Assembly (NCBI GenBank): GCA_030674185.1
Contig: CM060307.1
Coordinates: forward strand, 44,747,181 to 44,811,180
Length of the DNA: 64,000 nt
Origin: Monoplex corrugatus
Taxonomy: Eukaryota > Mollusca > Gastropoda > Littorinimorpha > Ranellidae
Reading direction: 5' to 3'
In this document: positions 1-11,240 of the stretch, in pieces
Position numbering within the stretch: the stretch's first letter is position 1
Layout: each line of letters starts with the position of its first letter
Made by a program: the position numbers and the translations under genes
The notes under the pieces: model-generated
Databases searched by the model: none
Seen by the model: only the letters and a program-made list of their open reading frames with translations
What the model was told of the DNA's origin: nothing

Positions 1-815
1 TTGAGGAGTAAGGGTGGCCAGGGAGGGATAGACGCACAAAAATTTGATTAGTGTATGTGATGAATGATTATTGTATGTGAATGTTGCCTTAAGTCCACCA
101 TCCCCACCAGAACCAGTTGTCAAATGTCTAGGCGGCCCATGGCAAGATTAGCTGTTGATATCCTTGGTCCACTCCCATCAGAAAATACCATACTTGTTGA
201 TTACTACATGCATTTCTTCGTGTGATGGTAAGCTTTGAAGACGGAGAGAGCAGGTGGTAAGGCAACCTGACAATGAAAACCCAAGGAATGAAGAGATGGT
301 TATTTCGTCCCAACCACTCTTGACCAGACCAGAGGAGAAAGGCACATGGCACTCGTACGCTTGTATATTGCATGAGTGGAACGCAGTGACAACCCTGCAT
401 GCTTGCACGCGAATCAATTGATACGCAGTTGGCTGGGCTTAAAACAAAAATAACAATAACTTGCTGGAACCCGTGAAAGGCAGATTTGTGTTCCTTTGTG
501 CAAGCTCAGTGTGTTTATCTAACAGTCCATATAATGTGAACATGCATCAGAAAAATCTGGACTGCACACAGATTGTTGTAGTTTATATTGTTTTGAGTAC
601 CAGTATGGTTCATTTAGATTGAAACATGAGCGATTCGTTGTTAAACCTTGTTGAAAGGGATTCTAGCCGTATATTTAAGTATTTAACCAGTTAACATTTT
701 AATCCATGAAAAGTATCAGACAGATGAATACATAAGATGTTAAGTGTTTATGTGAACATAAGATGTTAAGTGTTTCAGTAGGTAAATCGACCATTCTGTG
801 TAGAAAGTGATCAGT
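1..815. other. Unassigned DNA, no gene recognised
   Basis: I see no exon-like stretch, repeat family or RNA gene here. Short open frames lack coding character. A small direct repeat (AACATAAGATGTTAAGTG) occurs twice around 728-775. The window starts inside this sequence. Confidence 0.5.
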
Positions 816-1018
816 CAGGGCTTAAAACGTTCCACGTCTGGGCGGAATTACGCGATTTCGGTTTGTAAAAAGAAAAAAACCTGAAAGGAGCAAGGCATCC
901 GTGATCGGCTTGCAAGCGTTCATAGCAACGGCATGCAAGTTATGGCCCTGATTTTTCTTGGAAGAAGTTTCCGGTCGGACTAGTTTGTGGTTTTTTCCTC
1001 CTCCTGTTTTAAGCCCTG
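816..1018. mobile_element. Short hAT-like nonautonomous element, 6-bp TSD
   Basis: The 203-bp element begins CAGGGCTTAAAAC and ends GTTTTAAGCCCTG, a perfect 13-bp terminal inverted repeat. It is flanked on both sides by ATCAGT (810-815 and 1019-1024), an exact 6-bp target duplication. It has no coding capacity. CAGGG ends are typical of hAT elements; classical hATs make 8-bp duplications, and I recall Repbase hAT lineages with 5- or 6-bp ones. It belongs with the similar elements at 4225, 5682, 18454 and 49107. Confidence 0.85.
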
Positions 1019-1024
1019 ATCAGT

Positions 1025-1689
1025 GGATAGGCAATAAAAAACGCAAATAGGCATGTGCAGCTCAACCACAGTGTCGGATGCCAAGGTACTTACTGCTTGG
1101 CAACAGTTTATTGTGATATCACTTCTGTTTACAAAAGAAATGAGTTATACAAGTAAAATGATGTATTTTAGATCAGACTTTGCACATTCAGAATTTGATT
1201 CTACCTTTCCGATGAATGGCATTTTGGCAGTTTACCACACTGGGACTTGGTCTGAACTTGTTTTGTTTGGCTTAACACCTAATAATTAGGAGGTATGATG
1301 TAGTTCAAATGAAAGATTAGAATGCCAGTATTCTGATCAAGATCTTAAAATTTCTGTAAGTTGCTTCATTATTTTACAATTTTTTGATCACATGATGATT
1401 TGTAAGTTGGGGAATTTGAACAGTGCTGCACAATCAAAACAAAGTGACTGGTTTAAGGAAAATTAGAGACGTTTCAATTCAAGGACACATATATATATAT
1501 TAAAAATTAGATTTTCTGCATCTGCAAAAATAGATGCATAGATTACTTATGCCCGAGTTTTTAGGGGTTCTATGGTAGGATTTTGTTTATTGATTCAGTA
1601 GGGGAAGTAACTGTAGGCAAGGTTGCCTTGAGAGGAAGGTGTTTGCCATACAGCATACTTGTGGTTACATTTGTCGTGCGCTTGTACGT
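1025..1689. other. Unassigned DNA
   Basis: Nothing recognisable apart from a short (AT)n run near 1490. It ends at the TTAA target site of the next element. Confidence 0.5.
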
Positions 1690-2089
1690 TTAACCCTTAC
1701 AGTGCCAGATGATGTAATTAAAGTGTGCATCGCTATTGCCAGGGCGCATTTTCCGAATTAGGGTAATAATTCATAAAAAATTCCTGAAGCTAAAGGAGAC
1801 AAAACAGACAATAACATGTTGAATAAAGTTTGTAGCAAAATGATTTCTCTTCAAAATGACACTCACAGAAAGACATAATATGAACATTTGAATTTTTGGT
1901 GAAATATTTTATTTGTACTCACCAAATTTGCAGAAATTTTGCACTCGGTGGCATGATACATTCCAAAGTGAAACAAAAAGCAATGCTAGATCCATGTTAT
2001 TTTGAAGCACACCAATTCAAAGAGAAGAGTTCCCATCACTGAAGAAATGAAGAAATAAAAAAAAAAAGGCACAAAAAAACCAAACTATT

Positions 2090-3129
2090 TATAGATTACG
2101 GATGTCCGACTCAACTACTGTCGGCATCTCCACAAACTAATCTTCAAGCCAGTATTTGAGTTTTGTGTGGTACTCCATGAAACAAGGAGAAGCACCTTCA
2201 TGTCCCCTTTTTTGGTACCTCAAGGTCAGTCACCTCCTTCACCAGTCTGTTGGCTTTGATGGTACCACCACAGCTGGTGTTCTGCCTGAAGAAGTTTCTG
2301 AAATCATACACACAAACACACACAGCAATAAGTAACATGTGACAAAATATGTAACTGCACCATAAGCAGGATGAACAAGCAAAATAAGTAACATAAACAC
2401 ATCAATCACACACACACACACACACACACACATAATCACCACCACCCACCACCATCCCACCCCTACATCACTATCACAATCACACACACACAGAGTTGAT
2501 AACAGTCTGTCCACTGTCTCAGTCAGCTATGTTTAGAAATTCCCCCTCCTTCTGACTGGCAGCCGTGATAATCTACTGCGCGTACCTATTCGTCTCAGTC
2601 ACAAGCCTCTGTTGATACTTTGATGCCCCCATCCCCTGTAAACTCAAACGACACAGGTCTTGTGTTTCTCGCGTCAACGAACTGACCATCGAAACGTGCA
2701 GTCCCAGTCACTGTCCGTCCTCTTCTCACACCCCAGACCCACCCCCTCCCCTGCCCCACCCCCCTTCCTGCTGTCCCTCTTCTTTGACCTGCACCCCTGC
2801 TTTCCGAAACTCTAGAACTTTTCCTGCTAAGTACTGGCACCCTCCCACCCCCCCACCCCCCATCACTATTGCTTTCACTCTCAGCACCACTGACCCGAGT
2901 CGTGACTAACTGACGTATCGCTGTTGTTGAAGTCGGTCAGGGCACGCGGTGCACTTGTTCTGGCCACATCATCGCCATGAACATCACTGTCCTCGGTAAA
3001 ATCATCCAGAGAATCAACTGATTCGATGTCAGAATAACTTTGGAGCACAATTTGAACGGCAAAGGAAAGTGGAATGGAAGCACGTCGTCTGCTTGAAATG
3101 TTCGGACCAGGCTCGGCGTTGTCGGCCAT
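2090..3129 (-). pseudogene. piggyBac transposase remnant
   Basis: An intact 82-codon N-terminal exon starts with ATG at 3129 and is rich in Asp, Glu and Ser, as piggyBac N-termini are. Further along, in shifted frames, come a FEFTG.GGI-like segment (about 2640), the ETNRYAQ signature (about 2590, followed by a stop), and a CGGTIKANR segment (about 2270) equivalent to the GT..R.NRKG motif that follows the second catalytic Asp. A (CA)n tract and a deletion have removed the DDE core between them. The transposase would have cut and pasted DNA at TTAA; this copy cannot. Confidence 0.7.
2408..2432. repeat. (CA)n microsatellite
   Basis: Uninterrupted CA dinucleotides inside the dead piggyBac transposase, followed by CA-rich degenerate sequence to about 2490. 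Confidence 0.9.
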
Positions 3130-3639
3130 TTTTCGCTGTCGGAGTGTTTACGTAAGCGGGTTCCCCTGCTAATTGCTTTGTTTGCAAACTTTGCGAGGAA
3201 CGTCACGGAAACTGCGTAGTACCTCATTATCGGGGAAGGGTTGTAAATTGTGTATCTGTGTTCTGCGTCACTACTGCTTGCCGTAATTCCCCATGAAAAA
3301 TGCTAAAAATAGACTCAGAATATTCGGTCACTGGCAAGGAGGATGACACAAAGAGCCGACCGAATATTCGGTCGCTGGCACTGAACGGGTTAAAATTGCC
3401 ATCCTCAAATCTATACAAAACGATGAGTGCTAGCAAGAGAAAATGTCCATTACTCAGATTACCCGTGTCTGGTAATACTGACAATGGACCCCAGTTGATT
3501 TTAGTCGAGTTTCAGGTATCATGCACACAAAATGACATTGACCATAGACATGCCACACGGCCAATAGGCTAATAATGGTGAGGTAGATTGTCAAAGCAGA
3601 ACTCTAGAAAGCTGTCAAAATGGCACACGTTCAAGGGAA

Positions 3640-4094
3640 GGACTGGAAAAGAGAAAGGAACACATTTATACTAGCACACAGTACATATCGCCAAGCTACT
3701 GGGGCCAGTCCTGCAGAACAGTTGTTTAAACACAATATGCACAAAGTTGCCTGAGATTGATTTGAACACAAAAGCAGTGATTGATAAGCAACCAGAAAGC
3801 GGGATTGTGGGGGTGGGGGGTGAGATGTGCAAAGGTCTGAAATAAATGTGTGATGAAGTGCCGATTCAACAACACAAACTGACCACACAGTTTGAGCCAG
3901 AACCATATAAGGTTGTGGAGAAACCAACAGGAGCTAGATGCAAACGCAATATTTTACATATCAAATCATATGTTCAGTCAGAGGAAGAGAATATTGGTGA
4001 AAGGTACCAATCACCAGAACCAAAAAAGTACAGATATCAAATTCTGATGGCACTTGTGAAAAGGACAAAACCCAAAGTCAGAAAGTCGGGTTGA
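3640..4094 (+). pseudogene. Ty3/Gypsy integrase C-terminal fragment
   Basis: One frame reads a FILAHSTYRQATGASPAEQLF segment, the integrase-end pattern of Gypsy polyproteins (FLLAYRxTPHxxTGxSPAELLF). After a frameshift a KLPEI segment follows, and from 3846 an open frame contains EPYKVVEKPTGARCKRNILH, like the post-integrase PYxVxxxxGxxxTRNxSH motif. No LTRs, RT or RNase H are seen. It is an old, frameshifted piece of an LTR retrotransposon pol gene. Confidence 0.65.
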
Positions 4095-4224
4095 ATCTAG
4101 ACGTGCCAGTGAGACTGACTGGTTACATGGTGATAACATTGAGATGATGTGTTTACTGATGCCAACTAGTTTTCCTCCTTGTTTTGATCAGTTAGTCGTG
4201 AACTTTGAGATAGTTTTTATTAAT

Positions 4225-4842
4225 CAGGCATGGGAATTCTCCTCGGATCCGCTATTTTCAGCGGAAATCAACCTAGCGTCCTCGGGGAAAAAAATTGAGC
4301 TCCTCGGATTCTCGAGAAAGGCAAAAAATATATATATATATTCGTAACCGTGCCGATCCAGAATTTTATAGTGCGCGATTCCGGTGTAGCATTCAATCTT
4401 TGCAGCCGCCCGCTAATGCTGCTAGCAGCATCCGCGCTTTCTATAGGTAGGTGCATCGCCGGGCACATCCGCTTTTGCAAGTGAGTCAGCGGCTTTGAAC
4501 GCAGCAATACTATCCCTTCAGCGGCCATTTTTCTTTTTGAAGCATTCGAGGCAGTGAGCGGTTGCATGATTTAAAAACAGTCGCACATTCCAGTGAGCGA
4601 TTGAAGATGTCATCAGTGGCAAGAATGTTAATCGAACGGACGCACTTGACGAAGAGGGCATATTAACCTTATAAAAGTGCCAAATTTGAATAATTTTACA
4701 ATGGAAATATGCCTGAAAGTGATGCCCAGATATGCCCAGATTGCGCAGATTTTAATGTAGCAGAAAAACATTTTCCGGGGGGGCATGCCCCCGGACCCCC
4801 CCAGGTTTCAGAGGATTCTCCTTATACCAATTCCCATGCCTG
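4225..4842. mobile_element. hAT-like nonautonomous element, 6-bp TSD ATTAAT
   Basis: The 618-bp element has ends CAGGCATGGGAATT and AATTCCCATGCCTG (14-bp perfect inverted repeat) with ATTAAT on both sides (4219-4224 and 4843-4848). About 45-65 bp from the right end is a palindromic GGGGGGGCATGCCCCC motif followed by GGACCCCCCC, seen in sister elements. There is no clear coding sequence. One could also place the TSD as TTAA by shifting the ends one base, but the sister elements favour 6 bp. Confidence 0.8.
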
Positions 4843-4848
4843 ATTAAT

Positions 4849-5202
4849 GAGGCCAGATAGTTTTGCGTCATATTTTGATCAGTTTGTGTTGCTCAAATAA
4901 TTTTTTTGTTAAATGTACGAGACTTCAGTTCAGTTGTTCAGGAATGTCTTTCTGAAGGAAAAAGGGAATGTAGTGTTTGGCATGTTTGCACTATAACCAT
5001 TTGATTTAGAGAGTATGTTAAACTGGTTTAATATAACATGTATCAGAGAGTGTCGGAGAGAAGCATGAAGATATTGGAAATCCTGAATCGGTGAATGTGT
5101 TAATGAAGGTAGAAATCTGTATTGGTATGCTGTGAGCAAGACTAAAAGTGAATTTTAACTGGTGAAGAGGGTGGGATTCTACAGTGGTCTCCTCTGTCAT
5201 CT
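4849..5202. other. Unassigned DNA
   Basis: No gene or repeat recognised; AT-rich single-copy-looking sequence leading into a CT microsatellite. Confidence 0.45.
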
Positions 5203-5255
<53 letters not shown>

Positions 5256-5266
5256 CCCCCCCCCCT
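5203..5266. repeat. (CT)n microsatellite with C tract
   Basis: CT dinucleotides broken once by CTCC and running into a C-tract. A separate 15-nt C tract follows at 5339-5353. Confidence 0.9.
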
Positions 5267-5353
5267 CCAGAGGTAACTTGATCCCTTCATCCATGACATT
5301 CTGGCCAGTGTCCTGCTCCCATGGATAGAATCCATATACCCCCCCCCCCCCCC

Positions 5354-5681
5354 TAATTTTTATCTGGCGGATAGGATATACCTCTCCCCAATACTATTTT
5401 TCTTAAGGTAGGTGAGGGTTCACCCTTCTGGATTGGTGGGGTAGGCCTGCAGCACCTGACTGTATACCAGTCAAGGTCTAGTGGTTATTGATCACAAGGT
5501 TGCTGTCCTCGTTCCCCACCCCCCTCCACTAACAAAGGTGTGTGGGCATGGCTATGCGTGCAGGCACGCACACACGTGTGTGTGTTTGATTAGTAGGTCG
5601 GCCAGCCACTTTGGGTATGTGTGTATCTTGTGTGTAGGCCTGTGGCTACCGAGAGAGTGTGTGGTGTGTGTGTGAGAGGGA
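5354..5681. other. Unassigned DNA with TG-rich stretches
   Basis: No gene recognised. TG-rich patches lie around 5570-5670 immediately left of the next element. Confidence 0.45.
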
Positions 5682-5904
5682 CAGGGCTCCCGCTTTTCCA
5701 CGAATTCGCGGATTTCTGCGAAAACAGTGAGAAGCCGCAAGAGAGAAAAAAATTCCGCGAAAAAAAAAAACAACCTATAAATTAAGCTCAGATATGTTTC
5801 AGACTGCACCATTTTAAATGTAAATTTTCCAGGTGGGCAAGTCCTCCATCGGACCTCCCCCCCTGATTTTCAGGGATTTTTGCTTTTCCTCAGTGGGAGC
5901 CCTG
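5682..5904. mobile_element. Short hAT-like element
   Basis: The 223-bp element starts CAGGGCTCCC and ends GGGAGCCCTG (10-bp perfect TIR). Flanks are GAGGGA and GAGGGG, a 6-bp duplication with one mismatch. A G-rich then C-rich subterminal stretch at about 5830-5870 resembles the GCATGCCCCC motif region of related elements. It contains CGCG-rich words (AATTCGCGGATTT, AATTCCGCG) shared in style with the element at 54919. Confidence 0.7.
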
Positions 5905-6614
5905 GAGGGGGAGAGAGAATTCTTGTGTGAAAAAAAAAAATCTTAAAAGCTTTCAGAATTATGCCCAGAATTCACCAGGTAACATGAGAGTTTACACATT
6001 CAGATTTCCAGGGGGAGCATGCCCATGGACTGCACTATAGGAGAGCAGAGGTATACTATTGGCTTTGCCAGTTGTTAACACTTTCCTTCCATTTTCATCT
6101 TGGACAATTTTAAGCCCAGATTTCTTGAAATGTGAACACACATGGCTTGTCTGTCAAGTCATGTTTTGGTACACTTCCATGTTATTTTGTGGCTTGGGAA
6201 AGCTGTGCCAGTGGTTAAAAATGTGCTGTTAATCTATGGAATGTTTCGGGTTGAAAGGGGGAGGGTGAAGACCCCCCCTCTTTTTGTGTGTGTGTGTGTT
6301 GAAATGCTGATCAAGTTTCTGTATCTGCACCTCATTGGAACATAGTTGGCCCCTGGGCTCCGGCTTATTTCATAGGACTGAACAAGACTATTCATGGCTG
6401 ATTTAGCTGCCAGGATATTTGCTGGTGGGTGCCCATATGTTACATGACATCATTCTGTAGTATGCAGCTGGCCAAATTAATCTGTGCAGTGGGGCAAATC
6501 CAAATCATTTTTGGGAGGGGGAGGGATCCTTATTTCTGTAGTGCATAAAAAACCTAAAATGTAGATATCAGAGGGCACTGATAAGGAGAAACGTGATCTC
6601 AAAAGTTTTACAGA
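5905..6614. other. Unassigned DNA with one solo hAT-like subterminal motif
   Basis: At about 6010 CAGGGGGAGCATGCCCATGG resembles the subterminal motif of the hAT-like elements, but no matching ends are visible. Otherwise nothing recognised; a short TG run lies at about 6285. Confidence 0.4.
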
Positions 6615-7430
6615 TTAAAAAAGAAAATTTGCTTCAGCTTCAGGGAGTGAACCCCAACTCCTCGCCCCATGGAGGGATGCCGGGGGCTCTTTCAGTACAA
6701 GTTGTATTCGCACCTTTGGAAATGTGCTAGATACTTTGTCTTTCCTGTCACTGTTTTTCTGCCTTGCTCCAGATACTTCGTCTTTCCCGTCACTGTTATT
6801 TCTGCTTTGCTTTGTCATCTCTTTCTGGCATTATGAGCCTTGCTGGTTCTTTCACCTGTATGTTTTATAAAGCCTTGCATACTTTTTCCAGGGATTGAAG
6901 GTTTGGAATGAACTTGGATTCCAAATGTGTGTTCAAGTTGAGAGAGGAGGATGGGGTGATCAGTGTTATCCAAAGCAGCAGAATGATCTACATGTAGAAG
7001 AAACAGTAGAGAATACGGCCGCATATCGGTTAAAAGCAATAAATATTTGAGGGAGATCAGTTGCAGTGCTGTTGTTTGAACAGTAAGCTGATTGAAAAGG
7101 ATGATAAAGATTGCTGGCCGAGAGAGGATTATTCATCTGTTAGAAAACCATTTTCTCAAGAAGCTTGGAAAGGAACAGCAAATTAGGGACAAGATGAAGA
7201 GTGTTGGGATCAGTTTTTCAGCTGTCAAACAATGGCCGTTTTGAGAGAAGATTAAACAGACCCAGTAAGAAGAGAGGTGTTAATGATATGCATTTATGAG
7301 AGTAAGCAGCTCAGGAAATGTTTGTGGGAAGAGTGACAGTTACAAGTGTCTAGTTAAGGACATTTTTTTCAGGATGTTGGCAGTCAGTAACTTCAGGGAT
7401 TGAAATTCACTGAGTGGGAGTGGGAGGCCT
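6615..7430 (-). mobile_element. L2/CR1-like LINE fragment
   Basis: On the minus strand around 6910-7010 a frame reads HSAALDNTDHPILLSQLEHT, the reverse-transcriptase motif LSAAFDTIDHxILLSRLxxxFG with the catalytic Asp region degraded. The 6615-6900 part, with repeated GTCTTTCC(T/C)GTCACTG words, is homologous to 25130-25360 and looks like a 3-prime portion of the same family. Frameshifts and stops abound. Confidence 0.6.
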
Positions 7431-7678
7431 GCCAGTAGATGGTCAGGAACTGAGATGGAAAAAAAGATGTTTGGGGATCCTGGATCCTCAGTGTTGTAGC
7501 CTTGGTCCTACCAATGCATAAAACAAACTGAAATCGAGAGGGGGAGGGGAACATCAAAAACATCAAAGATTACTTTTCCCAAAATGTTCAGACCAAAATA
7601 TCAATAATCTCAACACCAAAAAAAACAACAACAGCAAGAACAATTACAATGTTATTAAGAAGAGACACTGGAGAATGT

Positions 7679-9260
7679 TGGATGGTACACAAACCAATGA
7701 TGCTTTGCTGTTAGCCAATCACTTGCCTCCCAGTTTCTGATGCCACAGTGTAGCCATTTTGTCCCTTGCATGAACCATTTTAGACCTAGTCATCATTTAC
7801 CTTGTTTATAAGCCAAAATGCAAGATGGGAAGATGATAAACCTCGGGGAAATTATCATGCAGTGATCACCAGCCCACCGACTAGACTAAGAATCAAGAAG
7901 CCCTTGTTTGCCTCACTTGTTCTGTTGGCCAGCTGTTCTCGTGTTCCAAAGTCTTGATTCTTAGAATCTGAATCTCCCTACACTGTTTTACCATAACCAC
8001 AGGGAGTGTTCGTATGTTGGTCAGAGAAGAAGCTCGCTCCAGCCACAGTCTGTTTTGCTTTTCAGTTAGGATCATACATGCCCACAAAGGGATCCCAAGT
8101 TTGCTGTCTTTGCAAGTTGTCACCAGGAACTGCAGTTCTTATTCTCTGAAGCCAGCAGCCAGGCTGCAGATCAAAGTTGACAAATGCCGAAGGATACTGG
8201 AAGGGACCCAGAACATTAGTGCATATCAGTGACCAATCATCGCCAAACTTTCATCACCACAGGGTAGTCTTTTTGCCAGGAAAAGGAGGGTGGTCCGTAC
8301 ACCACACAACCTATTGGTACCCAGTCATGTTGCCTTGTTTAAAAACTGGAAAGATGAAAAGAAACTGGACAATGCAGCTCTATGCTCACCAGCCAGGTCT
8401 AGCCCAGCTACCGGACCAAGAGAGAATTGGAGCCTCCTTTGCATTGCTCTGGACCCTCTCCTTTCTATGGGGCTGTCTGCCAGCTCACATGCATGTTGGT
8501 TTTTCTCCCCTGAGCAGACGGAGTACACCCAAGTTATACCACAACCACAAGGTGCGTTTCTACAGCGGTGAAAGCAGTCGGACATGTTGCTCCGGAAATG
8601 GCCTATTTTGCCTTTCAGCTAGGCTGACATGCTCCCAAATTCATTTTTCTAAACAATCACCAGGATATCTTCAATCGTCACATCTGATTCCCTGAAACCA
8701 GTAGCGAAGCTGTAAGTCCAGAGTTAACAAGAAACATTTGAGGTTGCTAGGTGGGATCCAGAATACCATTGCCTTGCCACTGTCTGGATGATCATGTCCG
8801 AGCTTTGAACGCAAGATAGCCATTTTGTTGAGCAGAGGGGGGCTGTCAGTATGCTGCATGACCTGTTTGGATTTACAGGCCAAGTGGTAAGATGGGAAAA
8901 TAAGCTTTGGGACATGGCCACACCATGCTTACCAGCCACTACAGCCCAGCTACAGGACTAAGAAACAAAGAGCCCTGCTTTCCATTACTCTGGGCTCTCA
9001 TATCTGTTCTGGGCATCCTACCAGCTGGCTTAGCTATCGACTCATCTCCCGTACATTTAGCAGTCGGAAATTCTTTATCAAAAATACAAGGGGTGTTTGT
9101 ATGATAGCAAAAGCAGTTGAATATAGATGGTGTGGGCACAGCCTTTGTTGCTTTTCTGCTAGGTCTGACATGCCCCCCCCCCCACCCCCCAAAGGAATCC
9201 CAAGTTTGTGGTATTTTTGATGCTCTGAAGCCAGCAACCAAGCTGCAGATAAAAAAAATC
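7679..9260. repeat. Three degenerate tandem units of about 530 bp
   Basis: Three successive units share ordered landmarks. ACTAGACTAAGAATCAAGAA (7879), ACCGGACCAAGAGAGAATTG (8410) and ACAGGACTAAGAAACAAAGA (8952) are one series, and a GGA(A/T)..GACCCAGAA word (8200, 8752) is another. Each unit also has a TTTGC(T/C)TTTC(A/T)G(C/T)TAGG block, a CTCTGAAGCCAGCA or equivalent block, and a CCATTTTG block. Spacing is 521-552 bp. Open frames across it (for example 8177-8695) differ between units and carry no conserved product, so I read it as a decayed satellite-type array. Confidence 0.75.
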
Positions 9261-10904
9261 CAAACAAAACAAAGAAGGGGGAGATGAATCATTTATTTTG
9301 AAACCTCGGGACTAAAAAAAATCAATAATACCCTAAACAAAAATAACGATGAGGAAAAAGGTTAAACTTACTTAAAGTGAAAGAAGAGCGACAACAACAA
9401 AATTAAAGTTCAGTTATACATATTAATGTGTGTCTCGCTGATGGAATAGCCAGCAATGCTTGGCGTAGCTGCTCTGTATCAACATTTATCAGCCAAGTGC
9501 AGAAATTGTAAATCTGCTGGCACTTTGTTCTGCTTTTTTCTTTCTTCCTTTTCTTTCTTAGTGGTCCTTTTTTTTAATTTTAATTTTGGTCATTTCCTTT
9601 TCCAAGGAGAGGCATATTTCCAAAAATTGGGTCAGGTGTGCAAGGTTTCAGCTGATGCTGAAGTAGCTTACACTTCTGTCCTCTCTCTCTTGTGACTGGC
9701 TTGGTCTAATGCCTCCTTTCTTCTTCTTTCTCATCTGTGCCCACCCTATGTGAGGCTTCAATTCTTGAAATGAGGGTTGTGAGAAAGATGTTTGATCTAC
9801 CATTACTTGGTGGCTAGAGGAAGTGATTACAGTTGCTTGCTAAAGGTGATTTAGAGGGGGTTTTCTTTTTCTCTGAGGCCTCACAAGATGAAGGGTGTGG
9901 ATCTTATCTCTTGACTTCCACTCATGTATAATCAGAGTGAATTGCTTGATGATGTGTACTCATGCCCTTCTGTCAGGACAGTTTACCACACATTTCTGTT
10001 GTGGGCTGCCATATAAATGTGAAGTTGCAGGACAAGCACTATGTGCCTAGATACGTTTATAGGTTCACAATACTGCATTAGGCGGCCTAGAATTGATGTG
10101 GGACAGGAAATGAGGAAAGCCAAGCACTATTGGCTGTTGTATTGCTGTGACATTGTACTTCAACCTCAAATGTCTTTACATAGATTATTTGTTGCAAATA
10201 TTACATGCTGCATCATTAATAATGGTGGTTTTGTATTGGCTGGAATGTATCCTGATTGACATAACTATGCCTAAATTTTGTGTGTGCTTGTTAAGTCCAT
10301 TATATAAATGTTTAAGTACAGCATCGTCGCAGGTTTTGAGACCCAGTATGAGGATACTCTGGTCCTAACAAATATGATCAGTTGAGCCCCACCACCTACA
10401 GTTCACAGCTTGAAACGGCTCATAAAACCATTTATATTTTCTACTCCTTGCCTTTGTCAAACGCAAGTAAATCCATACTGATGAATACTTAGTTCATTTG
10501 ATGCCAAATATTATTTCATTTTGTAGGTGATAGTAGATAGGCTTGCTCATGTTGTTTGAAACTCCGTTTCCAAATGGGGAATGACATTACAATGAGGCTT
10601 TGGCAACTGTCGAGAGAAACTGACTCTAATCCTGACAAGCCTGGCATCGAACAGGTCGTTCAGCGTAGAAACCTGGAATAGACTTTTTAAGAAAAGGCCA
10701 CACAGCAGGTGGTAGTAACATTCATTTTCGCCTGTAAAATGCAGACAACAGACTTGTGAAACTCCCATGAACATTTAGACAAAAACTGTGGAGTAGGTAG
10801 AGGAGGATTAGAAATCTGAATTTCTTCCCCTCCTTGCCTTTGGGGCTCAGTTCATTAGGGGAGGGTTATCTCCAATGAACATCAGCCTGTTAGGGGAGGG
10901 GAAT
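9261..10904. other. Unassigned DNA
   Basis: No exon, RNA gene or repeat family recognised. Polypyrimidine runs (9530-9600) and short chance frames only. Confidence 0.45.
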
Positions 10905-11010
10905 AATAAAATTTCAGGGCTTCTTTGAAAACAATCTTTAAAAAAAATTACAGGCTGCTTTAAAAACAATCCTAAAAATTGCAGGCTGCTTTTGAAACAA
11001 TCTTACCACT
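10905..11010. repeat. Three short tandem units
   Basis: A unit of the form CAGG(G)CT(G/T)CTTT.AAAACAATC is repeated three times at about 30-36 bp spacing. Nearby (11170-11240) a TGAGCTTTCTTTTGAGCACC-like segment occurs twice. Confidence 0.7.
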
Positions 11011-11240
11011 ACAAACAATCGAACCCAAAACTAAACACCCGGGTATTGCTTGTTAAGAGCAGCTGTCTCAGAAAGTTGAATCTACCAATTGCTTTTTGTT
11101 TGAAAGGGGCTTGATGTGTTTGTTTTCTTGTGTTGGCACAGTTTGGTATTCCATGATTGATTGTATCATAAGCTTTCTTTTGAGCACCGGATGTGCAGAT
11201 TTGTAGTATGAGCTTTCTTTTGAGCACCAGATGTGCGATT

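Larger units (their letters stand above)
1694..3389 (-). mobile_element. piggyBac-like element with both ends and TTAA flanks
   Basis: The left end TTAA-CCCTTACAGTGCCAG (TTAA at 1690-1693) faces the right end CTGGCACTGAACGGG-TTAA (TTAA at 3390-3393). The inverted ends match at 13 of 15 positions and the TTAA duplication is the piggyBac hallmark. Just inside the right end the core GAATATTCGGTC occurs twice (about 3317 and 3364), a subterminal direct repeat. The interior carries a degraded transposase on the minus strand, reading inward from the right end. At 1696 bp it is shorter than an autonomous piggyBac and has lost the catalytic centre. Confidence 0.8.

Noticed and set aside
8177..8695. 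172-codon plus-strand open frame in the tandem repeat
   Set aside because: The equivalent positions of the other two units are not open in the same frame and no motif is seen.
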